Source: Woeseiaceae bacterium (GTDB taxonomy: Bacteria; Pseudomonadota; Gammaproteobacteria; Steroidobacterales; Woeseiaceae). Taken from it: DNA of 37,227 nt. The position numbers were made by a program, and so were the translations under genes. Shown piece after piece: positions 27,292 to 35,275 of the stretch. The stretch covers positions 1-37,227 of the forward strand of contig JANQGP010000274.1 of NCBI GenBank assembly GCA_028277265.1, given 5' to 3'. How positions within the stretch are numbered: position 1 is the stretch's first letter; each line of letters begins with the position of its first letter. The notes beneath the pieces were generated by a model that was not told the origin of the DNA, did no database searches, and worked only from the letters and a program-made list of their open reading frames with translations.

Positions 27292-28289
27292 AGCGCGATC
27301 GGCTTGCCGAACTCGGGCAGCAGGACGGTGCTGTCCGGGTCCCAGGTTTTCTGGAAGTCCCGGAACCACTTCGCCGTCTTCTCGATGTTACCCAGGAACC
27401 TGGGCCCCGGGACGATCTCGCCGAACGGCCGTGTGAAATCGTCGAAGTGAATAGGGTAGACGATCTTTGCACCGGTCGTCGTAACGAGCTCCTGCCAGTA
27501 GGTTTCCGCGTACTCCCGGTCGAGTGTCGTCAGGCCGCCCACGCTGAGCATCACGACATCGGCGGCGATACCCTCGAGCCCCCGTGCGACAAATCCGGCG
27601 CTGCCCTGGACGATCGTTGTTCCCTGCGGGTGTTCGATCACGATCGAGTAGCTTGCACCTGCCTTCCACGCGGTAATCGGCTGCGGAATCGCCAGTGGCT
27701 CGTCGATCGTTCCCGGCAACGGCGGGTCGCCGCGCCAGCCGATCGGCGCGTGCCTCGAACGCAGAATGCGTACCCTGAATTCGCCGAACTCGTATGCCTG
27801 GCCGGGCTGCACGACGATGATCTGGTCCTCCGGGACACCGGCACCGCGCGCGATATTCGCGGTCGATTCCGATCCGATGACCGAGGCGCTGGAACGGTTT
27901 GCGATCGCGCCAACGTCCATCGCGTGATCGTAGTGCGAATGCACCGGGATGATCGCGGCGAGCCGCCGCATCCGGAACTCGTGCATCGCGTAGTTGATGG
28001 TTGCCGCATCGTTGACCACGGGACGCCGAAACACAGAGTCCCGCAACGTCGGCCGGGAAAAGAAGCCGTCGATCAGGATTTGTGTTTCGCCATCGTCGAA
28101 CAGCAGCGTCGTCACTCCCAGCCAGGTCACGACGACCGAGGGAGAGTTCTCCGGAGCCGTCGGCGCGAAGGCCCAGCCCGTGCTCTCGAGCGTCGGCCGA
28201 TCGTGCCACAACCACACGGCGGTCATCGCGAGGACGACGATCACGGCCAGCGCGATCGTGATTGCCCGAATGACACGCAATCGCCACAT
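27264..28289 (-). CDS. Membrane-anchored MBL-fold metallo-hydrolase
   Basis: Start MWRLRVIRAITIALAVIVVLAM inside ORF 27264..28754; VTWLGVTTLLFDDGETQILIDGFFSRP and IPVHSHYDHAMD. Confidence 0.88.
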   Translation of the reverse strand: MWRLRVIRAITIALAVIVVLAMTAVWLWHDRPTLESTGWAFAPTAPENSPSVVVTWLGVTTLLFDDGETQILIDGFFSRPTLRDSVFRRPVVNDAATINYAMHEFRMRRLAAIIPVHSHYDHAMDVGAIANRSSASVIGSESTANIARGAGVPEDQIIVVQPGQAYEFGEFRVRILRSRHAPIGWRGDPPLPGTIDEPLAIPQPITAWKAGASYSIVIEHPQGTTIVQGSAGFVARGLEGIAADVVMLSVGGLTTLDREYAETYWQELVTTTGAKIVYPIHFDDFTRPFGEIVPGPRFLGNIEKTAKWFRDFQKTWDPDSTVLLPEFGKPIALYAPSSPST

Positions 28290-28308
28290 ATACTCTATCA
28301 ACAGGCTG

Positions 28309-29514
28309 CTAGCTGACCACCCACCCCGCCGCGCGGCCGGCCCAGGGTGCCACGTAGTTGCCGAGCGCGTAGCCGAGCAAGGCGAGCAGGATCGACGCGG
28401 GCACGAGGTTAGGGCGGTGATGGGCGGCAACGATCGGTGCCGAGGCCGCCGCGCCGATGTTTGCGGCCGATGCAATCGCCACGCTGTGTACGTCGACGCG
28501 AAACAGCCAGGCGCCCGCGAGCATGAACAGGCCGTGGACGAAGATCCAGATGAACGCACCGGCAACGAAGACTGGCGCATCGCCGAGACCCGAGAGTTCC
28601 GCGCGTGCCCCCATGCCGGCGACGAAGATATACACGAGCGCCGTGCCGAGCGCGGTCGAGTTGGGCAAATCCGAAACCCGGGTCGTGGACAGCAGCAGCG
28701 CGATGGTCGTGACGAGCAGGATGCGCACCGTCGTCTCCGAGAAGACGTCGGCAAGCGCCGTGTTTTCCGCGATCCAGACAGTCAGGCCGGGCGCCAGCGC
28801 GTGACCGATGGCCGTGACACCGATGACGACCGCCGCGAGGTAGAGGTACTGCGGCATTGTCGGTGCCTCGTCCTGTTCGACATGCATTTCCGCTGCCGCG
28901 TCCATCGCCGCCAACCGCTCGGGCGGCACGCGCGCCCAGGCGTTGAATTTGTCGGCGAAGTCCCGCGACATGAGCAGCAGCGGCAGCCAGACGAGGTAGA
29001 TCACGTTGTCGGCGACGATCGCGAGCCCGAGTTGTGCAGGAGGGGTATTCAGCATTTCGGCCGTTGCGAGCATGTTCGCAGTACCGCCGATCCAGCTGCC
29101 CGCCAGCGCGCCGAACCCTTTCCACGCGTCGTCGGGCAACCACTGGTGGACGGCGACATAAGCGACGATACAACCGACGAAGACACCGGCGGTGCCCATC
29201 AACATGACGAGCACGCCCTTGCCCATAATCCTGACGACGGCCGGCACGTCGACCTTGATCAGCATGAGCACGATGAACACGGGCAGCGCATATTGGCTAA
29301 GGCCCGAGTAGATGATCGATGAGCTCGGGATCACGGTGTAACCGCCGATCGGAAGATTGCTGAGAACCACCGGGGTTGCATAGATGAACAGCAGCGGCGG
29401 GACGTATTGGAAGAACTTCGCGTCGGTAACCTGCGCGAGCAGGAAGAAGAATGCCGCCACTATGCACAGAACGGCCAATACGCCGATCGGTGATGTAATT
29501 AGTATGTTCTCCAT
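28309..29514 (-). CDS. DUF819 family membrane protein
   Basis: 401 aa, polytopic; GSWIGGTANMLATAEML, ASAANIGAAASAPIVAAHHRPNLVPASILLALLGYALGNY. Confidence 0.88.
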   Translation of the reverse strand: MENILITSPIGVLAVLCIVAAFFFLLAQVTDAKFFQYVPPLLFIYATPVVLSNLPIGGYTVIPSSSIIYSGLSQYALPVFIVLMLIKVDVPAVVRIMGKGVLVMLMGTAGVFVGCIVAYVAVHQWLPDDAWKGFGALAGSWIGGTANMLATAEMLNTPPAQLGLAIVADNVIYLVWLPLLLMSRDFADKFNAWARVPPERLAAMDAAAEMHVEQDEAPTMPQYLYLAAVVIGVTAIGHALAPGLTVWIAENTALADVFSETTVRILLVTTIALLLSTTRVSDLPNSTALGTALVYIFVAGMGARAELSGLGDAPVFVAGAFIWIFVHGLFMLAGAWLFRVDVHSVAIASAANIGAAASAPIVAAHHRPNLVPASILLALLGYALGNYVAPWAGRAAGWVVS

Positions 29515-29586
29515 GCATCGCGCCTCAGGCCGTTCCTGGCGCCCGAGTATAAAGCATCGATAACGCGGAGGCGTGCGGTCGGGCGA

Positions 29587-30306
29587 TCAGCCGAAACTGA
29601 TTTGTGCGGCGTAGTCTTTGCGCGCGGCCGCGTCCCGCAGCACCGCTGAGTTGACCGTGAGCCAGACGGCGTCCCAGTCTTCGATACGGCTCGGCCCGAA
29701 GACGTGCTTGGCGACGAAGCTCTCGAGATCGCGAACGTGGATGACGTTCTTCGGCGGCGGTGACGTGAATTCGACCGAACCGGTGAAGATGACGAGGTTG
29801 TCGACGGGCACGTCAGGCACGACCTTGCGCAGCGCGCGCGTGCGGCCTTCGTTCTGGATCACCGGATTCAGAAAGCGGCGGCGGTGCGCACCGCCGACGT
29901 TGGTCCACTGTGCTTCGTCTGCTCCGCCGAAGACGATGCCATCGAAATGCTTGGTCTGGATGCAGAGGATGCCGCCCGCGGTCAGGATTGCGTGGTCGAT
30001 CCTGGCCAGGCCGCCGTAGGCGCCTGGCAGGATGAAGTCGTGCAAGACGTCCGGGCTGCGCTTCGCGAGCGCCCTGCGGATACGGACCTGGCCGACCTTG
30101 CCCGTGAACCAGTGTGTAACCTGGTTGGCCAGCGATCGAAAGATCAATGTCAGAAGCAACGCCGCCGCGATCGTGAACAGGAAAAACGCCGGACCGACAC
30201 TCGTGATTCCGGTCTGCGCGCCGGCATCAGCCGCCACTGCAGGCAGCGCGATGAGCGGCGTGCTCGTGACCAATCTGCGGACCGTTTTCGACATAAGCCA
30301 CAGCAT
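29587..30306 (-). CDS. NERD (nuclease-related) domain protein with N-terminal TM
   Basis: GQVRIRRALAKRSPDVLHDFILPGAYGGLARIDHAILTAGGILCIQTKHFDGIVFGGADEAQWT...FLNPVIQNEGRTRAL. Confidence 0.8.
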   Translation of the reverse strand: MLWLMSKTVRRLVTSTPLIALPAVAADAGAQTGITSVGPAFFLFTIAAALLLTLIFRSLANQVTHWFTGKVGQVRIRRALAKRSPDVLHDFILPGAYGGLARIDHAILTAGGILCIQTKHFDGIVFGGADEAQWTNVGGAHRRRFLNPVIQNEGRTRALRKVVPDVPVDNLVIFTGSVEFTSPPPKNVIHVRDLESFVAKHVFGPSRIEDWDAVWLTVNSAVLRDAAARKDYAAQISFG

Positions 30307-30348
30307 AGGCCCGTCCGGGTTTCCCCGAAAGCCTACCAGGTCACGTTT

Positions 30349-31152
30349 TCAGGTTTTGCCCGGGTAGGCGAGATAGTAGCCGTCGATTTCCGCGACGCGG
30401 ATTGGCGCCTCGTAGATCGCCGACAGCCGCTCTGCGGTCAGTACGTCCCGCTTCCTGCCGTCGGCCACGATACGACCCGCCTTGAGCAGGATGACGCGGT
30501 CGACGTCCGGCGGAATCTCGTTAAGGTGATGCGTCACGATGACGACGTTCCGGCCGGCCCTGACGAGCTCGCGAATGCGCTCGAGATAGTCGAAGCTGGC
30601 TGCAAAATCGAGTCCCGCGGTCGGCTCATCCAGGATCAGCGTGTGCGGCCGATGGACGAGGGCGCGCGCGAGCAGGCAGCGGCGCTGCTGGCCCGTGGAC
30701 ATTGATTTGAGCGGCGTTGCGGCCAGGTCGCCGACACCGAGTTCGTCGAGGGTTCCGCGTGCGGCTTCGACCTGGTCGTCGTCGACGCGGCCGGCAAGTA
30801 CGCCGTGAACGCCGATGCTGGAAAAGAAACCCGAAACGACGACTTCGAGCGCGGTCGTCGTCGGTGTATAGCGTTGTTGCAGGTCCTGCGACACGACACC
30901 GATGTGCTTCCTGAGCTCCCAGACGTTCCACGTATCCCGTCCGAGAATGCGGAACACCGAGCCGTCTTTGACGACCGGATACAACTCGCGATTGATCGAT
31001 TTGAGCAGTGTCGTTTTCCCGGCGCCGTTAGGGCCGACGATTGCGACGCGCTCGTGCTGCTCGATGGTCAGATCGAGACTGTCGAAAACACGTGTCGTAC
31101 GACGCCAGATCGTGGCGTTGCGGATTTCTACGAGCGGCGGTTCAGGCTGCAT
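30349..31152 (-). CDS. ABC transporter ATP-binding protein (no permease nearby)
   Basis: GPNGAGKTTLLK Walker A, MSTGQQRRCLLARAL signature, LILDEPTAGLD Walker B; start at Met6 of the ORF. Confidence 0.92.
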   Translation of the reverse strand: MQPEPPLVEIRNATIWRRTTRVFDSLDLTIEQHERVAIVGPNGAGKTTLLKSINRELYPVVKDGSVFRILGRDTWNVWELRKHIGVVSQDLQQRYTPTTTALEVVVSGFFSSIGVHGVLAGRVDDDQVEAARGTLDELGVGDLAATPLKSMSTGQQRRCLLARALVHRPHTLILDEPTAGLDFAASFDYLERIRELVRAGRNVVIVTHHLNEIPPDVDRVILLKAGRIVADGRKRDVLTAERLSAIYEAPIRVAEIDGYYLAYPGKT

Positions 31153-32557
31153 GGGTCTTCCAACCACCGCGTCGGAACACGATGATACAGAGAATGGTCA
31201 GCAGCGATTCTGCCACGACTTCGGCGATGAAGACGCCGTTTGCGCCGAACGGAAATCTCGTGGCGAGAACGAAAGCCAGCGGGATCTGGACGAGCCAGAA
31301 CGCGACCAGGTTCAGGGTCATCGGCGTCTCGGTATCACCGGCGCCGTTCATTGCCTGGACGATCGTCATGCCGGCGGCGTACAGCGGAAAGCCGATCGCA
31401 ATGATTCGCAGGCAGTTCGCGCCGAGTTCCAGCACGTCCGGGTCGAGGGTGAACCAGCCGGTTATGGTTTTCGCGAATACGAACATGACGGCCGCCGCCG
31501 AGGTCATGAACACGACGTTGTATTTCGCGGCCCGCCACGCCGAGGCTTCGGCCCTGTCGGGCTTCCCGGCCCCCAGATTCTGGCCAACGAGCGTGGCCGC
31601 GGCATTGCCGAGCCCCCATGCCGGCAGAAAGATGAACTCCATCATGCGAAGGGCGATCGTGTAGGCGGCAATCGCGGAACTGCCGAACATCGCGATGATG
31701 CGCATCAACGCAATCCAGCTCGCGGTCGCGATCAGGAACTGTGCGATTCCGCCGAGCGAGATACGCACGAGCCGCCATGCCAGTGTCCCGCGGAACCCAA
31801 GGTGCCGTGCGGCGAAGTGCAACCGACCGCGGCCGTTCAACAGGAACCAGAGCTGGTACGCGACGCCGGTACCGCGTCCGATGGTCGTCGCGACCGCGGC
31901 GCCCGTGACGCCCATCTCCGGAAACGGTCCGATCCCGAAGATGAAACAGGGGTCGAGCACGATATTGACGCCGTTGGCGATCCACAGGGACCGCAAGGCC
32001 ACGGCGGCATCGCCGGCGCCCCGGAATGCTGCGTTGAGAAGGAACAGGTAGACGATACTGAACGAACCGCCGAGGAGCACCGCGGTAAATCCCGCGCCTT
32101 GACGGATGACGCCTTCGGAGGCGCCCATGAGCTCGAGCAGGTTTCGCGCATAGATGACACCGATTACGCCGATCACGATCGACATCAGCAGGCCGATCCA
32201 GATCGACTGTCCCGTAACGCGGGCGGCGCCATCGACGTCTTTCGATCCGATTCGCCGGGAAACCATCGCGGTAACGCCCATGCCGAGACCGATGGCGACG
32301 GCATACAACACCGTGACGAGTGCTTCGGTGATGCCTACCGCGGCCACCGCATCGGTTCCGAGCCGGGAGACGAACGCGATATCGACCACGGCGAAGATCG
32401 ACTCCATCGCCATCTCGAGCATCATCGGGACTGCGAGCAGGCCGAGCGCGCGCCCGATCGGGCCCGTGGTGAATTCTTCGTCGTTATCGCGCAGCGCCTC
32501 GCGCAGGAACTCGACCGTCCTGCCCAGAAGCCCCGGCAATGACGGCGCCCTGCTCAT
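31142..32557 (-). CDS. MATE family efflux transporter
   Basis: 471 aa; PMMLEMAMESIFAVVDIAFVSRLGTDAVAAVGITEAL, AAATLVGQNLGAGKPDRAEASAW. Confidence 0.92.
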   Translation of the reverse strand: MSRAPSLPGLLGRTVEFLREALRDNDEEFTTGPIGRALGLLAVPMMLEMAMESIFAVVDIAFVSRLGTDAVAAVGITEALVTVLYAVAIGLGMGVTAMVSRRIGSKDVDGAARVTGQSIWIGLLMSIVIGVIGVIYARNLLELMGASEGVIRQGAGFTAVLLGGSFSIVYLFLLNAAFRGAGDAAVALRSLWIANGVNIVLDPCFIFGIGPFPEMGVTGAAVATTIGRGTGVAYQLWFLLNGRGRLHFAARHLGFRGTLAWRLVRISLGGIAQFLIATASWIALMRIIAMFGSSAIAAYTIALRMMEFIFLPAWGLGNAAATLVGQNLGAGKPDRAEASAWRAAKYNVVFMTSAAAVMFVFAKTITGWFTLDPDVLELGANCLRIIAIGFPLYAAGMTIVQAMNGAGDTETPMTLNLVAFWLVQIPLAFVLATRFPFGANGVFIAEVVAESLLTILCIIVFRRGGWKTHAA

Positions 32558-32602
32558 CGTGGTGCTATGCTGGCGTTATCACCGCACCGGGGTGCGAAGA
32601 CG

Positions 32603-32761
32603 ATGCCCACGAGCCTGATTCTCATTCTGATCATGATCGCCCTGATCATCGTGTACACGATCGCCAAGGTCATCAGCTACAACCGCCTGAGTGAACAGCA
32701 ATGGAAGGAAGTGGACAAGAGCAAGCTCAAGGAGTGGGATGACGACGACGACTGGGACTGA
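32603..32761 (+). CDS. Small single-pass membrane protein with acidic C-terminal tail
   Basis: MPTSLILILIMIALIIVYTIAKVISYNRLSEQQWKEVDKSKLKEWDDDDDWD (52 aa). Confidence 0.65.
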   Translation: MPTSLILILIMIALIIVYTIAKVISYNRLSEQQWKEVDKSKLKEWDDDDDWD

Positions 32762-32844
32762 CGCGGTCGGCCCGCGCCAACGGTAGGGTTCGGCTCCGGA
32801 ATTGGATTACACTAGGCGCGGACGAAGTACTGCAGGATCGGCAT

Positions 32845-33768
32845 ATGGGGACAGTCAGGCTCGGGCACCAGGGATTTTACCTGGCATTGCTCACGAGTGC
32901 GTTGCTGCTGGGCGGTTGTGACAAGCCGGCCGAAACCGCGGACGAATCCGACAAGGCAGCGGGTCGCGAGAACGTGGAGGCGATGTCCCGCGAGCACGCG
33001 GAGGATACGACGGAGCCGAGCCCGGCGGCTCGGGAAGCGCCCGCACGCTCCGTCATTTCCGACGCCAGACTGCCTTACGCCGAGGTCGGAAACGAGCTGG
33101 TCTACGGCTATTTCAGTGCACCGGCCGACGTCTTCGAGCCGCTGCCCGCCCTGATCGTCATCCACGAGTGGTGGGGTCTGAACGACAATGTGCGCGCAAT
33201 GGCCGACCGTCTCGCCGCGGAAGGCTACATGGTGCTGGCTGTCGATCTCTACGCGGGCAGCACGGCCGACACACCCGAAGCGGCCCGCCGGCTGATGCTC
33301 GGTGTCGTGGAGAATCCCGATGCGGCTCGTGAAAACCTGCGCATGGCGCATGATTTTCTCAGCACGGCAGGCGCGCCGCGCATTGGCTCGCTCGGCTGGT
33401 GCTTTGGCGGCACCTGGTCGCTGAACGCGGCGCAGCTTCTCGGTGACGACCTCGACGCTGCCGTCATCTACTACGGTCAGGTCACCGCCGACGAGGAGGA
33501 GCTCGCCGCAGTCTCGGCGCCGATCCTCGGTTTGTTCGCCGCAGATGATCGGGGCATCAAGGTCGACTCGGTCAACGCGTTTCGCGAGGCTCTCGATCGG
33601 CTCCGCAAGCCCAACGAGATTCATATCTATCCGGACGTAGGTCATGCTTTCGCCAACCCGACGGGGCGCAACTATCATGCTGAAACCGCGCAGGATGCGT
33701 GGGCGAAGACGCTCGACTTCCTGGGACGCTACATGTCGTCGGCCGAAGAATCCTCTGATGCGTCCTGA
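32845..33768 (+). CDS. Lipoprotein dienelactone hydrolase family protein
   Basis: LLLGGC lipobox; IHEWWGLNDNVRAMADRLA, SLGWCFGGTWSL, YPDVGHAFANPTG. Confidence 0.9.
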   Translation: MGTVRLGHQGFYLALLTSALLLGGCDKPAETADESDKAAGRENVEAMSREHAEDTTEPSPAAREAPARSVISDARLPYAEVGNELVYGYFSAPADVFEPLPALIVIHEWWGLNDNVRAMADRLAAEGYMVLAVDLYAGSTADTPEAARRLMLGVVENPDAARENLRMAHDFLSTAGAPRIGSLGWCFGGTWSLNAAQLLGDDLDAAVIYYGQVTADEEELAAVSAPILGLFAADDRGIKVDSVNAFREALDRLRKPNEIHIYPDVGHAFANPTGRNYHAETAQDAWAKTLDFLGRYMSSAEESSDAS

Positions 33769-34268
33769 CGGTCCTCTGCGGGTGGACGTTCGCAAGTCAG
33801 CCTGAGCTGCAACGGGGCACTCGTAAAATGTATCGTCGAGATTCCGTCCTTGTCACAACGCAGGGAAGCGTGCGCCGTAACGAACCCGGGCACCAGGAGT
33901 TCATTCACGGAGTTGTCATCGTTGCTGATGCAGAATTGGCGCGATGCCGCGAGCGTCATCTGTCGCCGCGGCACGGTGAGCGTGGTCTCGACCGCCCGTT
34001 GGCCCTCGAGACGCTCCGCACCGACGGACTTGAACGTGTCCAGGACGCTGAGCGTGAGCGAGGCCGGTATTCCGCTGCAACGTATCGCGGCGCGAAGCCC
34101 GAATTCGATGGCAGGCAGGTCGATGAGACGCAGGCGCGCATCGCGCGGCGCTACGCCGACCCGGGTCTCCTGGGCCGCAATGACGATAGCGCCGTCCGCC
34201 GCGGCCGATTGAGCGGCGAGGCATGCCGTCGCGAGCAGCGCCAGAATGGGAACCCCTTGCTGATTCAT
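33729..34268 (-). CDS. Exported protein of unknown function (DUF3019-like)
   Basis: MNQQGVPILALLATACLAAQSAAADG signal peptide at internal Met16; 3' end overlaps the convergent hydrolase by 40 nt. Confidence 0.6.
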   Translation of the reverse strand: MNQQGVPILALLATACLAAQSAAADGAIVIAAQETRVGVAPRDARLRLIDLPAIEFGLRAAIRCSGIPASLTLSVLDTFKSVGAERLEGQRAVETTLTVPRRQMTLAASRQFCISNDDNSVNELLVPGFVTAHASLRCDKDGISTIHFTSAPLQLRLTCERPPAEDRQDASEDSSADDM

Positions 34269-34315
34269 CGGCCTAAGGCTACGGCAAGGCGACACAAAAA
34301 CGAAGGTCTGCAAGG

Positions 34316-34588
34316 TTGATCAGGAAGGCGGTACATTTCACGTACAAGGCAGCCCGACGCATCGTCGTCGGTGTCGTCGGTGCGACCGTGTTGCTGCTCG
34401 GCATCATCATGATAGTGACGCCCGGACCCGCACTCGTGGTCATCCCGATCGGCCTTGCGATCCTGAGTATCGAGTTCACATGGGCGAGAGCCTGGCTCCG
34501 GCGCCTGCGGGAATCGATAAGTACGCGCAACAACAACGACCTCGGGCAGCGGGCCGAGTCTCACCGCCAGCGCGTCACGAACGACTAG
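34316..34588 (+). CDS. PGPGW-like small transmembrane protein
   Basis: RRIVVGVVGATVLLLGIIMIVTPGPALVVIPIGLAILSIEFTWARAWLRRLR; TTG start. Confidence 0.75.
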   Translation: MIRKAVHFTYKAARRIVVGVVGATVLLLGIIMIVTPGPALVVIPIGLAILSIEFTWARAWLRRLRESISTRNNNDLGQRAESHRQRVTND

Positions 34589-34617
34589 GGTCTGTTAGCA
34601 CTGGGCGATTGCCCTGG

Positions 34618-34647
34618 AAAAAAAAGGGCGCCGGAGAACCGGCGCCC
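34618..34647 (-). terminator. Intrinsic (rho-independent) terminator
   Basis: Minus strand GGGCGCCGG-TTCT-CCGGCGCCC-TTTTTTTT: perfect 9-bp stem, 4-nt loop, U8. Confidence 0.92.
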
Positions 34648-34800
34648 GAGTTGATGCGGCAGGGGGGGAATTGCCGCCGGGCCATCGAGGCCCGTTCACG
34701 CCGAACACTGCCGGCGCATTTTCCGGTCCGGCCCGCCAGGTCGTCAGGGGGAGAGAAGATCCTGGCGGGTGTCCGACCGGAAGGGGACTCTGCAGGTGAG
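34618..34800 (-). ncRNA. Candidate structured 3'-UTR sRNA with C-rich loops
   Basis: Minus strand: long hairpin (34721-34782) with loop ATCTTCTCTCCCCCTGACGA; hairpin CGGGCC-N5-GGCCCG (34678-34694); hairpin GCGGCA-ATTCCCCCCC-TGCCGC (34656-34677); then the terminator. Confidence 0.5.
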
Positions 34801-34802
34801 GC

Positions 34803-35084
34803 TTACTCGTTTCCTGCAATCAGCGTAGAACTGGTGTCCGCCAGCCGGATATCAAGGTCTATCAGCACATCCCGTGCGATCGATTCCGCGGCGCGGGCCG
34901 CAGCGTCTTCGCTGGCTTTTTCCGCGATTCTGAGCGCGCTGGCCGCCGCATCTTCTGCGACCGCCGTGTTGGTGACGTCCCGGGTTTCCTTTGCAAGGGC
35001 ATCTTCCGCGGCAAAGGAAACGCCGATCAGGACGACCACCGCAGCAAGCAGCGCCAGGTGGTTTTCCAGATTCTTCAGTCTCAT
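34803..35084 (-). CDS. Small Ala-rich exported/membrane-anchored protein
   Basis: 93 aa MRLKNLENHLALLAAVVVLIGVSFAAEDALAKETRDVTNTAVAEDAAASALRIAEKASEDAAARAAESIARDV...; SD-like GAGGAAA upstream; sigma-54 promoter upstream and terminator downstream. Confidence 0.75.
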   Translation of the reverse strand: MRLKNLENHLALLAAVVVLIGVSFAAEDALAKETRDVTNTAVAEDAAASALRIAEKASEDAAARAAESIARDVLIDLDIRLADTSSTLIAGNE

Positions 35085-35147
35085 CGTCGTTTCCTCGTTT
35101 CAGTGTCAATTCTGCGTCGGCCTTTCGACCGTGTTCGATCATCGTAT

Positions 35148-35163
35148 TGCACAAGCCATGCCA
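35148..35163 (-). promoter_or_regulatory. Sigma-54 (-24/-12) promoter for the small Ala-rich gene
   Basis: Minus strand TGGCATGGCTTGTGCA against consensus TGGCACGN4TTGCA; GG and GC invariant dinucleotides correctly spaced. Confidence 0.7.
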
Positions 35164-35209
35164 AATCCGAAAACCTTTTTATTTCAGCAACTTAATCAGA
35201 AACAGGTGG

Positions 35210-35264
35210 TTACGAAAATCCGTAAATTACGAAAAATCGTGAGACTATTTACGGAATATCGTAT
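35210..35264. promoter_or_regulatory. Three tandem operator-like palindromes (candidate UAS for the divergent enhancer-binding protein)
   Basis: TTACGAAAATCCGTAA (35210-35225), TTACGAAAAATCGTGA (35227-35242), TTACGGAATATCGTAT (35249-35264). Confidence 0.65.
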
Positions 35265-35275
35265 AGACTGCGCAA

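Noticed and set aside
27994-32542. Plus-strand ORFs of 442 aa (27994-29322) and 546 aa (30902-32542)
   Set aside because: Antisense to the DUF819 and MATE genes; low-complexity D/R/H-rich translations.
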